Source: Symbiodinium natans (Eukaryota; Sar; Dinophyceae; Suessiales; Symbiodiniaceae). Taken from it: a DNA stretch of 64,000 nucleotides. This document shows, piece by piece, positions 45,194 through 54,025 of the stretch. The DNA lies in the NCBI GenBank assembly GCA_905221605.1, contig CAJNDS010002607.1:62001-126000 (forward strand), written 5' to 3'. The notes beneath the pieces are model-generated. The model saw only the letters and a program-made list of their open reading frames with translations. It was not told the origin of the DNA and did no database searches. Within the stretch, counting starts at the first letter, position 1; each line of letters opens with the position of its first letter. The position numbers were made by a program, and so were the translations under genes.

Positions 45194-45560
45194 TCCTTTA
45201 ATGCGGTAACTTGCCAATGGTGGGTTTACTGCGTTCATTCGTGCCCCAATTTAATATTATTATTGTAATCGCGCACAAGTTTGCATTAAAATAATACTAT
45301 TAAAGGGGCACTATGAATGAGGCAGTAAACGCACGCATGACAAGTGAATACGAAGAGAGTAATATTAACCCGGCTTTATAAGGACGAAAAGGACGCATGA
45401 AAGCCGGGGTGAATATTATGAACGAGGTTAGGGGCGCACAGCACAAAAAGCCTTATTTCGTGCGCCATGCAAATAAAATTAAAGGGCAAATTATTAGTGT
45501 GAATGTAGCGTGAATATATGAACTGCGTTAATTTAATTCACTTCATTCACGTAATAATTT
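45172..45560. repeat. AT-rich island of five consecutive hairpins
   Basis: Five separate inverted repeats follow one another: 45172-45203 (arms CATTAAAGG/CCTTTAATG); 45224-45330 (arms of about 40 bp, mostly complementary, starting GTTTACTGC and ending GCAGTAAAC); 45360-45418 (TAATATT..CCGGCTTT with its complement); 45433-45466 (GGCGCAC/GTGCGCC); and 45488-45560 (arms of 17-18 bp starting AAATTATTA). Composition is far more AT-rich than the surroundings. No convincing frame lies inside. The flank 45560-45850 has no gene. Confidence 0.8.
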
Positions 45561-46377
45561 AATGGGAGATTCTGTGAGGTTATTTAGTTCTCTTCACTTT
45601 AATAATATTGTGTGCTCTTTTCTCATTTAATTCGTGCACAAGTTCAACAGTTGAGGAGGATTAATCACAAGGAGCTGCAAGCTGGGGCCACTTGATTTCT
45701 AAATTGCAGCATGCAGGCCTCTGCGGCGAAAAGCGGCCTCCAACCACTGTCCAATAAGCAAAGGTCGCTGGCTCACAACTTGCAAAGGCTCGGATTATTC
45801 AGCCGCACGGGACGAATTCCTTCAGAACTCATCCGTTTGTACCTCTGTCAGGTATTTGGTGTTGACAACATGTCTGATAGGCCTTAGAGTTGGTTTGGCG
45901 CTTGCAGGATATGGTGAATGGCGCCGCAAAACTCCAAGCAAGGCTTCAGCATTCAGTACCAAAGAAGTTTGGGGAAGGCTTCGAAGTTCGAAATTCAGGC
46001 TTACCAGCTGGCAATGTTTGGGACCTGAAGGTTGTCGCGCTTTATTCCGTAGTTCAGGCTTGTGGGTTTATGGCATCGCATTTCAGGCTCTCGGGTTTGC
46101 AGGCTCCGCGGTTTCGGGGCTTTCCGGGCTTCTCGGAGTTCATTGGGCTGCACTCTTCGTTGTTCTCCAAAGCCAGAATTCTTCCAAAAGACGATTCTGT
46201 AGCTAGGACGACGTGCATTATTGCAGCCGGATCCGACAATGAAAGCGACTCTGGACCTAAGCCCGGTTGACCCAGACGAGCTTCCACGAAATTTCAGGTG
46301 AGAGGCTGCAAGACATAAGACTACATAAGATTCAGGATTCAGCCTGTCAACAATGAAGCCCGAACCCTCTAAACTGC

Positions 46378-46506
46378 TGGACAAAGTGCCGGTTCCCCCT
46401 CGTCCATGATGATGCCGTACGTGGCAAGGCTCTGGGATTTGGTCATGCGTGTCTCGACCTCGCTGAGGTTGATGACGCTACTGTGCTCAGATTCCAGCGC
46501 GGACTC
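46378..46506 (-). CDS. Hypothetical acidic exon
   Basis: Acceptor GTGCAG; the frame reads ESALESEHSSVINLSEVETR, MTKSQSLATYGIIMDEGEPA and LC. It ends before GCAGTTTAGAGGGTTCGGG, a GC donor leading straight into a telomere-like word. Confidence 0.5.
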
Positions 46507-49500
46507 CTGCACATGAACTGATATTCTTCAATACCCTATAGGCTCTTTGGAGGTTTGTGCGAGCCAAGAGAATTAAACCAATTTCCTCGACACTGTGGTC
46601 CGCTCACCTCCCTGAGCAATGCTTGGCGCAAATCTAGTTAGCTCCTGGCGTCGAACCTTGAACGCAACCCACATTACAAAGGCTGGATGCTTCGGGGGTG
46701 CGAATAAAGCATTGAAAAAACAAAGTTTCTCGCAAGCGTGCAGGCCTCCAAAAAATGACAGTTGTTTGAGCCAAGGTGGGTTTTGAACCAAACGCCCATC
46801 AATGAGAACCCCAGCATTCTGACAATCCGCATTCTTGCTTGATGCTGGTTCTTTTGGGGTGCATTTTTTGGTCGTTTTCTGCACGAAAGAACAGTAAGTG
46901 CAAAAAGAGGGCAACCCCCCCCCCCCCCCGCCCCCACATGCGAGCATCATGGGCATCAGCTGGTGTGTGGTCCAGCAATGCATCATGAGCATGACTTGGG
47001 TTGGGCCTGGATGAAATGTTACCCCGGCGCGCAACCCCAACTCTCATTTTTGGGGGGCAACAGCCAGCTCCTCTAGAGAGGCCGAGATTTTGCCAGAGTG
47101 CGTGGCTTCAGGCCTCGGTGAGAAACCCAGTCGCCAGACTCCCCAAAGGCCTGAAATTTTAGTTCTTGGGTCACCCAAACGTCGTGGCGTGTCGTTGCGG
47201 GCGGGGGGCAGCCCAAAACTCAAGAACCCAACATCGTGATGTGGGGAACAAGACTATGAAGAGAAGGAAGCCCGCGCCAAACCTCCTGCATGAGGATTAC
47301 GAATGTCACAAGAAGGGAGCCGCACCCCTATAAAACCCTAACCTCCCAACACTAAACGTCCTTGCGCATGTGGTAGGGCGTGACGGACGGCGGGAAGCAT
47401 TCGACTGCATCGGCACCTGGTGGCTCAGGGCAAGCGGCTCTACGGGTGAGGGTTTAATGATCCCGTCTTATTCAGGGACAACCCCGCCCCCCTCCCCAAG
47501 GTTGCACCACGCAGGGGGCATTGCCATTCGAAACCTGTGGCCATTCGCAAGAGTCCATTCACTTAAGGACAGGTTGGAACCTATATATATATATATATAT
47601 ATATGCTACCCCCCCTCTCATAGGCCCACGTTTTCGCGTGTATTAGCGTGTCTTACACACAAACAAGCATAATTTACTACTTTTTTTGCTGCCCAGATTC
47701 CTTCTCATTTTAACAGGATTCCTATGAATTATAACAGGTTCTTTTTAATTTGTTAAGGGTTCCTATTCATTTTGAAAGGTTCCCTATTAACTTTTCTCGG
47801 TTCCGAAAAATATTGGCAGGATTCCTACGAATTCAATAGAGGATTCCTATTTATTTTCATAGGATTCCAACAAAGTTTCATAGGGTCCATGATTTTTATA
47901 ATGAGGCTCCTACTAGTGCAATGAGATTCCTATCAGTTTTAGGGTTCTTATTCATATTAATGGGATTCGTAAGGCTCATATTCATTTAGTAGGATTCCTA
48001 TTAATCCTTGTTAAAGGAATCTTATTTTTTCATAGGAGTCCTATTACTTCCTATTAATCTTAGTAAGAAACCTTCTCCGTCTAGTAGGAGTCCTATGAAT
48101 TACCAAGCGTTCTTTTTGATTTGTTAAGGGTTCCTCTTCATTCTAATCGGCATCCTATTAGCTTTTATCCGAACAAAATTTGATAGGACTCGTATGATTT
48201 CAATGAAAGGTTCCTACTTATTATCATAGGATTCCAATAAAGTTTCATAGGGTTCCTAAATATTTTTCATAAGTCGTACTCATGTTTAAAAGGGATCTCA
48301 TTCATTTGAAAGGGATTCCTATTGGTTTAGGGTCATATTGATTTTTGTAGGATTCCTGTGATTTAAGGGTTCGCACTTTTTATGGGAGTCCCATTGGTAC
48401 ACCTGGAAGGCCTGAAGTGCTGTACTGTCCCAATCGTTTTGGGACAGTGAAGCAAAAACACCGTACTGTCCCAAAAAACTCCAAAAAAAACAACCTTTTG
48501 AGGGTCTCCAGCTCAAGGATTGGGACAGTACAGCGTTTTTGCATGACTGGACCCAAAAACATTGGGACAGTACAGCGTTTTCTGCACCTGGACGGCCTGA
48601 AGTGCTGTACTGTCCCAATCGTTTTGGGACATTGAAAGCAACAACACCGTACTGTCCCAAAAAACTCAAAAAAAAACAATCTTTTCAGGGTCTCCAGCTC
48701 AAAGATTGGGACAGTACAGCGTTTTTGCATGACTGGACCCAAAAACATTGGGACAGTACAGTGTTTTCGACACCTGGAGGGGCTGAAGTGCTGTACTGTC
48801 CCAATCTTTCAGGCTCAGAAAAGCAAAAACCCTGTACTGTCCCAATCTTTGAGCTAAAAACCCTCAAAATATTGTTTTTTTTGGTGTTTTTTTGGGACAG
48901 TACAGCGTTTTTGCTTCTCTGAGCCTAAAGGATTGGGACAGTACAGCTTGGGTTCGGCCGGTCCACACTAACAGCCACCACCAGCAGACCCACAAATAAA
49001 AGCACCCGGGAAATGCCAAAAATTGACTGGGATTCCTGGTGCTATTCCTGGTGCTATTTCTGGTGCTATTTCTGGTGCTGTTTCTGGTGCTATTTCTGGT
49101 GCTATTTCTGGTGCTGTTTCTGGTGCTGTTTCTGGTGCTATTTCTGGTGCTATTTCTGGTGCTGTTTCTGGTGCTATTTGGTGCTATTTCTGGTGCTGTT
49201 TCTGGTGCTATGTGACTAGCAGTCACCACAAGCAGACCCACAAAAAGCAGCACCCGGTAAATGCTAATATTCACTGGGATTCCTGGTGCTATTTTTGGCC
49301 TGTGTGTTACAAGGCCACAGCGTTATTTGACTGTTAGTGTGGACCGGCCGAACCCAAAGTACAGCGTTTTTGCATGCCTGGACCCAAAAACATTGGGACA
49401 GTACAGCGTTTTCTGCACCTGGAGAGCTTGAAGTGCTGTACTGTCCCAAACTTTTTGGGACACAGACGCAAAAACACTGTACTGTCACAATCTTTGAGCT

Positions 49501-50947
49501 GGAGACCCTGAAAAGATTGGAAACCCCTGAACCCTCCGGTGTAGCCAGGGCACCTGAGGCAGGCAAAACTATAGCAAAAGTGTGGGCCAATGGGGGGGGG
49601 GGGGGGGGTACCATATATATATATATATATATATTGCAAGATTGCGGTATACCGCAATCTTGCACGACAGAGCGATTTCCTCCCCCGAAGAGCGAAACAA
49701 GGCCCTGCGCCCATCCCGAGTCAGTACGCTTGAACACATGCACCCTAGGTTTTTGCTCAGTCCTTCTAAAGTATTAGAAATGTGAACAGCAAGCTGACAC
49801 AGGCGGCTTTCGCCTTGTTCTGAAATTAGACCGAAACTGCCCTGACTCCCAAACACCCACCACCGCCTCAAGCCCTAATTACACAACATCGTCGAACCCT
49901 TTTGGTCCCAACACTTTTTATTCCGACCCACCTTGCTCCTCAACTTTCTCAATGCGCCGCTGCAACTCTTTCTTGGCGCGCTCCTCCACGATGCCTGGGC
50001 TTTGTGGCGCCCTCTTGTGGCTCTTGTGCTGCTGGGATCTGAGATCCTCAGGATGCTTCGAGTTGTGAGCCTAGACCACCACTGTGCTCCAAAACCCCCA
50101 AGCCACCTAGACCCCAACTGAGATTGACATGCCAGCTCCGCCTTCACCCTGAACCCTGACCACACCTCGACCCCTAAAAACGCTCACTGACCCAAACTGA
50201 GAGCCCTAAGCTGAAGGACCCAAATCCTCAACCCAAATCCTGTGCGCAATGCTCAAGGCCAGGCTGCTGAACTCCTGTCGGAGAAGACTCCTGAAATGGT
50301 TTGGAGCTCTGCGAAGGAAGACAATTTGCAAGGCAAGCGTGTTTACCCTACAGGGGTCTGGACCTCGGTCGGGATCCGAGGCCGAGGGTTCCTCTGCCTC
50401 TGCCCCGCAATCATGTTCGCAAGGGTGCACTGAGACGTGCTGCCAAGCCGGATGGACAGATAAGCTTTGGGCTTTAGGGCTTAGGCCGGTGAGTTTATGC
50501 ATGCTTTCTGGTGACTTGAGCAAGCCCTGCTCATCAGAGACGCAGTGAACCCTAAACCCCACCCTAAACCACAAACTGCATCTGGCTCCACAACACCATC
50601 AATGCGGGGTTGAAGGCCCTGAACCCCGGCAAGAGCCCTGTCATCGAGTGAAAGCTTCCCACCCCCACCCCTTGAAAACCCTTGTCGAAACAAGACTTCT
50701 AAGCCTCCACACTGCCCCGAACCTCCTTGCAAGCTCCGGGGCTGATTTTGCTCCGGGCTCACAGTCCAGGCCAGGATCTTGTAGAGGGGAGCCCTGAGTG
50801 CGATGGGTTTAGGATTTCAATGGGTTAAAGATGATTTTAGGTTTGCGGGGTTCACGGCCTTGCCCGAAGACAGCGTCCCAATTTCGCGTTCCAGGAGCCC
50901 TTCTACCCTATCCCTCGTTAAACTGAAAGACGCCCTGCCTCCGGAAC
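46378..50947 (-). CDS. Multi-exon gene interrupted by a 2-kb repeat element
   Basis: Minus exons: 50947-50859 (GSGGRASFSLTRDRVEGLLE), 50654-50573 (GLLPGFRAFNPALMVLWSQM), 50046-49932 (APQSPGIVEERAKKELQRRI, coiled-coil-like), 47439-47361 (CPEPPGADAVECFPPSVTPY) and 46506-46378 (SALESEHSSVINLSEVETRM). A further segment at 46275-46135 (LSDPAAIMHVVLATESSFGR) is possible. Donors are GC (50858), GT (50572, 49931), GA (47360) and GC (46377). The intron 49931-47440 holds the repeat element. No function recognised. Joining is inference, but edges and strand agree. Confidence 0.45.
46573..47040 (-). pseudogene. Possible decayed coding repeat around a poly-C tract
   Basis: Three minus frames share protein-like pieces without one continuous reading (for example NPPWLKQLSFFGGLHACEKL in one and LGFSLMGVWFKTHLGSNNCH in another). 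A C/G homopolymer at 46915-46929 lies in the middle. This could be a frame-broken gene copy or simply non-coding. Weak call. Confidence 0.2.
47361..47439 (-). CDS. Short exon with GA donor
   Basis: Acceptor CCGTAG, donor CGCAAG/GACGTTTAG. One frame reads AACPEPPGADAVECFPPSVT and PYHMRK. The following intron opens GACGTTTAGTGTTGGGAGG, showing both the non-canonical donor and the TTTAG word. Confidence 0.45.
47690..48370 (+). repeat. Degenerate GGATTCCTATT tandem array with a 368-bp higher order
   Basis: More than 20 relatives of the word AGGATTCCTATT followed by A/T-rich filler recur about every 30 bp. Longer matches recur at a constant offset: 47725 with 48095, 47829 with 48197 and 47859 with 48225 (offsets 366-370). 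This gives two higher-order copies, about 47700-48065 and 48068 onward. No open frame of note. Confidence 0.7.
48411..48960 (+). repeat. 186-bp tandem repeats carrying CTGTACTGTCCCA in both orientations
   Basis: CTGAAGTGCTGTACTGTCCC starts at about 48411, 48597 and 48783, a period of 186 bp. Inside each unit CTGTACTGTCCCA occurs in both orientations, giving hairpin arms around short spacers (for example CGTTTT at 48430). A further block is at 49360-49500. Frames on both strands are open through the array (48319-48922) and read as repeats of the same peptide; I do not call them genes. Confidence 0.75.
49034..49213 (+). repeat. 12-bp tandem repeat TTTCTGGTGCTA
   Basis: About 15 head-to-tail copies, with A/G change at one position (GCTA or GCTG) and one copy shortened. 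A multiple-of-three period makes long frames: Gly-Ala-Ile/Val-Ser on the plus strand and Asn-Ser-Thr-Arg on the minus strand. These are repeat-derived. Decayed relatives occur at 34498-34747. Confidence 0.8.
49636..49663. repeat. Perfect 28-bp palindrome
   Basis: GCAAGATTGCGGTA is followed directly by its exact reverse complement, with no spacer. It abuts the (TA)n end of the 2-kb unit. Confidence 0.9.
49932..50046 (-). CDS. Coiled-coil-like exon
   Basis: The 115-bp exon (acceptor CCTGAG, donor GCAAG/GTGGGTC) encodes DLRSQQHKSHKRAPQSPGIV and EERAKKELQRRIEKVEEQ. The heptad-like Glu/Lys/Arg/Leu pattern in the second half predicts a coiled coil. Only one minus frame is protein-like. Confidence 0.55.
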
Positions 50948-51300
50948 CTTCGGCAGAAGGAAGTTTCAGGACTTGGGGGAATGAATGCTTCGTAGGGATC
51001 TTGGGTGTGTGGGAAGTGGGCCTATAGCTGTATGTAACGGAGGTATGAGGTTTAGTACGTTTAAACTTGTAGGGTTGTAGGCCTTCAGTCATTGTTTGGG
51101 TGCTTGGGGGTTCGGCTGCGTGTCAAGCCGCAGGGCATCTGCAAGCTCCGCATCGGTATATCCTGCCACCACGCATCTCTCGATCTTATGACCCCCCCCC
51201 AGACTGGGAGCAGATACATTACATAAAAGGTGCAGCAATGACTGTCAACAGATCGTACCACATAACGCAAAGCCTCCAGTGTCTAAGAATTGGGCAGATC

Positions 51301-51456
51301 GGCATGGCAAGATGGACGAATTGTTGCCTGCGATTTGTTGGCATCTGTATGAGGCATGGCAAGATGTACGATTTGTTGCCTGTGATTTAGTGGTATCTGT
51401 GCGAGCCATGACAAGATGTATGATTTGTTGCCTGGGATTTGCTAGTTTCTGTGTGA
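51301..51456 (+). repeat. 52-bp unit repeated three times
   Basis: Copies start at 51301, 51353 and 51405 with GGCATGGCAAGATG, GGCATGGCAAGATG and GCCATGACAAGATG. The period is exactly 52 bp and the copies differ at scattered positions. It lies just below the terminal exon that ends at 51536. The rest of 50950-51300 shows no gene. Confidence 0.85.
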
Positions 51457-51535
51457 GGCACTCCAGCTGCCTGTCTAGTTGATTCAGATATGGGTTTAAG
51501 TTTGTGTTGCCGGTCCAACACTGCGAGCGGTTCAT

Positions 51536-52849
51536 TTATGTAGTTGTAGATCCCAGCCGTCGCGAAGCTCCTGGCAAGATTTGTTCCACGAGATCACGGT
51601 CTTCTTCTTGCAAGACAGAGCCATCTCGCAGCAGCTGGAAGTAGTCCTGGCAGGGGCTAATGCGCGGTTGGACTCTAAAGTTGGATCCACCTAAAACCTC
51701 CATCCTCATGCACTAGCCGGCCGCATGAAGCCCCACACACGTAGGGTTTAGGGCTTCGACGTTTCAGGCCGAGCATGGCCAAGCCCACTGAGGCTTCCTT
51801 ACCGTAAGACTCCCAAGCGCTAGCCTTCCAAGGCCCTGACTGAAAGTCCTCAAGCAAAAATCTCTAACTCTAACGTCCCAAGTGCGAGATCGTTTGAGCT
51901 GCGGGTGGAGTGAGAAGGTCTATCGTTGCATTTTTTGCCACCCGCACACACTACCAGGGCGCACGTTGTTTTGACGAAGAGAGGGTTTTCAAACCCTGTA
52001 TACCCTAAACCCCAAACTCTAAAACACAGAGCCCTATTGGCCAAAGCCAAATGAAATGGGTCCACGGCCCCTCCCAACTTTACACGCTCAATTTTATGGA
52101 GCCAGAGTTGGAGGACCTCATCCGGCTTCCAGAAGGACTCTTGGCTCAAGACCGTGAGTGCGCCAAGACCTTCGGGGGCCGGGGCCCTAAGGGAGGAAAG
52201 GAAGGGGTTCAGGGGTGTCGAGGGTTTACTCAATGCTGCTGACTTTTCTGCACCTCTACACTGATGACTCCTGTAGATTTGCTGCCTGTCCACCGGCACA
52301 CCATTCGGTGTTGCAGGACTGTTACCTGGACCCTATAAACCTAGGGCTTATAAACCTCATCCCTGAACTGTTTGCAGCCTCTCTCGCTTTGCGACCAGAT
52401 CGCCCAAGACTTCCCTTCAACCCAGACCTGATTGGATGAGGACCTATACCCTTTGGCTACAGGCTTCAAGACAATCGAAACCTTAAATCGCACCTGTGCG
52501 TTTGAGGATGGCCGCTGCGCCAAGAGCCACAGGATCAAAGGGTAGGCCCTTCGACATCAGCACCTCGAATTCAGGCTTAACCGTTAGCATGTTTTGGCAA
52601 CCAAAATTCCGGGATTCCGGCCCTTCCGAAGCCCCCATACCGCCTACCGCCCCAGCTACGGCCACTTAAATCCCTGAAACCCCTTGCGGCCAAGGTTTAG
52701 GACCGATCCTGTGCAGCCCGGAGGCTACGGCTACGGCTTTGGTTGCCACCGGGAGAACACCATCGAAGTCAACTGGCGGCTTGAGGTGGGGGCATCTAGA
52801 AATAAGCCAGTGGTTTGAGGAGCCAAAGAGTTCGAGGGCCATCTCAAGT
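51536..52849 (-). CDS. Multi-exon hypothetical gene with terminal stop
   Basis: Minus exons: 52849-52709 (LEMALELFGSSNHWLISRCP, VDFDGVLPVATKAVAVASGL; donor ACAG/GATCGG, a GA type), 52575-52494 (PEFEVLMSKGLPFDPVALGA then AAILKRTG; donor ACAG/GTGCGA), 52169-52032 (ALTVLSQESFWKPDEVLQLW, LHKIERVKLGGAVDPFHLAL) and 51646-51536 (DYFQLLRDGSVLQEEDRDLV, EQILPGASRRLGSTTT, then TAA). All four read as soluble folded protein. No family recognised. The plus strand is also open at 52051-52242, so that exon's strand rests partly on its neighbours. Confidence 0.55.
52494..52575 (-). CDS. Exon with clean edges
   Basis: An 82-bp exon between acceptor GTTAAG and donor ACAG/GTGCGATTTAAGG encodes PEFEVLMSKGLPFDPVALGA and AAILKRTG. 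It is one of the clearest exons of this gene. The downstream intron begins GTGCGATTTAAGGTTTCG. Confidence 0.6.
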
Positions 52850-53171
52850 CTTAGGGGCTTCACATCCACTCAAGTATTTTTTCCACAAGGGACTCGACTG
52901 CTGCCCTTATTGCCCAGCTCGTCCACACCACAGCACGCATGACGGAAGGGCGAGGTTGGCCACTTTGCAGCACCAAGCTGCAGACACGACTTGGCAGGAT
53001 ACGACTTTCTGAAACACCTTGTATAGCTGCACAGTGACATCATATAAGGTATGATCAAAGATGTCAAAAGCAGATTGCGAGAAAAGTACTTGAACAGGCA
53101 ACCAATTTTCCACATATCGAAAGTAACAAATGACGAAGTGCAAAATGGAGAACAGGTCCTCACCCTGCGCG

Positions 53172-53570
53172 AATGGAGGTTTTACATTGAGAATTTGGAA
53201 TGAAACCCAGAACTGACTTATGGCACTCAAACTCTTTTCTTGATGAGATGTGAAACGAAGTCTGCGTCCATCACAGTGCGGCACCGAAAGCGGACGTTGG
53301 ATGTGGTGTTGCGATGCCATGCGTTGCGCAGCTTTGGTGACACACGCTCGCGGGGACCGAAAACGAATCTTCAGAGCTCCCCAATGGCTGGATCCCGAGG
53401 ACTCTAACCAAAGTGGGGGCCTTCACAGCCACTCAAGGTTTACATCGAGAATTTGGGATGAAACCAAGCACAGATTCATGGCACTCAAACCCTTTTCTTC
53501 ATAAGATGTGATTCACATCATGTGTTCATGCGATGTCATGGGCTGTAGCTTTGGTGACACACGAAGGTTT
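53172..53570 (+). repeat. Diverged direct duplication
   Basis: The stretch at 53172-53350 (GAGAATTTGGAATGAAACCC, then GGCACTCAAACTCTTTTCTT, ending GCTTTGGTGACACACG) reappears at 53430-53565 with substitutions and an internal deletion (GAGAATTTGGGATGAAACC; GGCACTCAAACCCTTTTCTT; GCTTTGGTGACACACG). Open frames across it (minus 52907-53320, plus 53250-53504) are not called. The spacer 53570-54020 has no gene. Confidence 0.7.
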
Positions 53571-54025
53571 GAGGGCTTCTGCTCAGTTTGGTCTTGGCTC
53601 CTTCAGGTGCAGCAAAGGCCTTCAAAAATACCCGCCCTGCAAGGTTGTGAATGGTTGCAAACCCGGTCGCCACCAAAACCCATGGACACTAAATGCTTAG
53701 CCCGCCTGGCTCGGATTCACGTGCTTTCGCATTTTTCCGCAGCTTCTGAGTACCAGACGGGGTGCGCTGCATCAAATCTGGGCCAGGGGAGTGTCTAGAG
53801 CCCGGAGCAGGGATTGCGGTTTTAGAAGCTTCTTTTCGGCAATCCTAACCAACACCTCGGACCCAAGGCTGAACAACGGGCTGAATCTCGTGGATTTCGG
53901 GATGTCCAAGATTTATGTAAAGGTGGAAGGTTTCTGAGAAAGGTTGAGGCTTCGCTATAGGACTGGAATGGACTGGAGATCACTTAGCAGCGCAGAAGCG
54001 CACACGAGCATCAACACACGTCGTC

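Larger units (their letters stand above)
47582..49635. mobile_element. About 2.05-kb unit with inverted (TA)n/poly-C/GGCCCAC ends
   Basis: The left end is (TA)n at 47582-47604, then GCTACCCCCCC, then ATAGGCCCACGTTTTCGC (to 47637). The right end, read on the minus strand from 49635, is (TA)n, then GGTACC and a C run (17 G on the plus strand, 49592-49608), then ATTGGCCCACACTTTTGC (to 49574). The two ends are inverted copies. Inside are three layered repeats and no recognisable transposase. It lies wholly in an intron of the minus-strand gene. It may be a non-autonomous fold-back element, or two independent insertions of one short (TA)n/poly-C repeat in opposite orientation. Confidence 0.55.

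Noticed and set aside
48319-48922. Overlapping 116-127 codon frames on both strands
   Set aside because: They are translations of the 186-bp repeat on both strands. Repetition of the DNA, not coding selection, explains them.
48864-49274. Asn-Ser-Thr-Arg repeat protein (minus) or Gly-Ala-Ile-Ser repeat (plus)
   Set aside because: A 12-bp tandem is open in several frames; there is no unique sequence or splice support.
52138-52150. Spliced-leader relic (TTGGCTCAAG)
   Set aside because: Only the last ten bases of the dinoflagellate leader match; a ten-base match is expected by chance about once in ten such windows, and it lies inside a likely exon.
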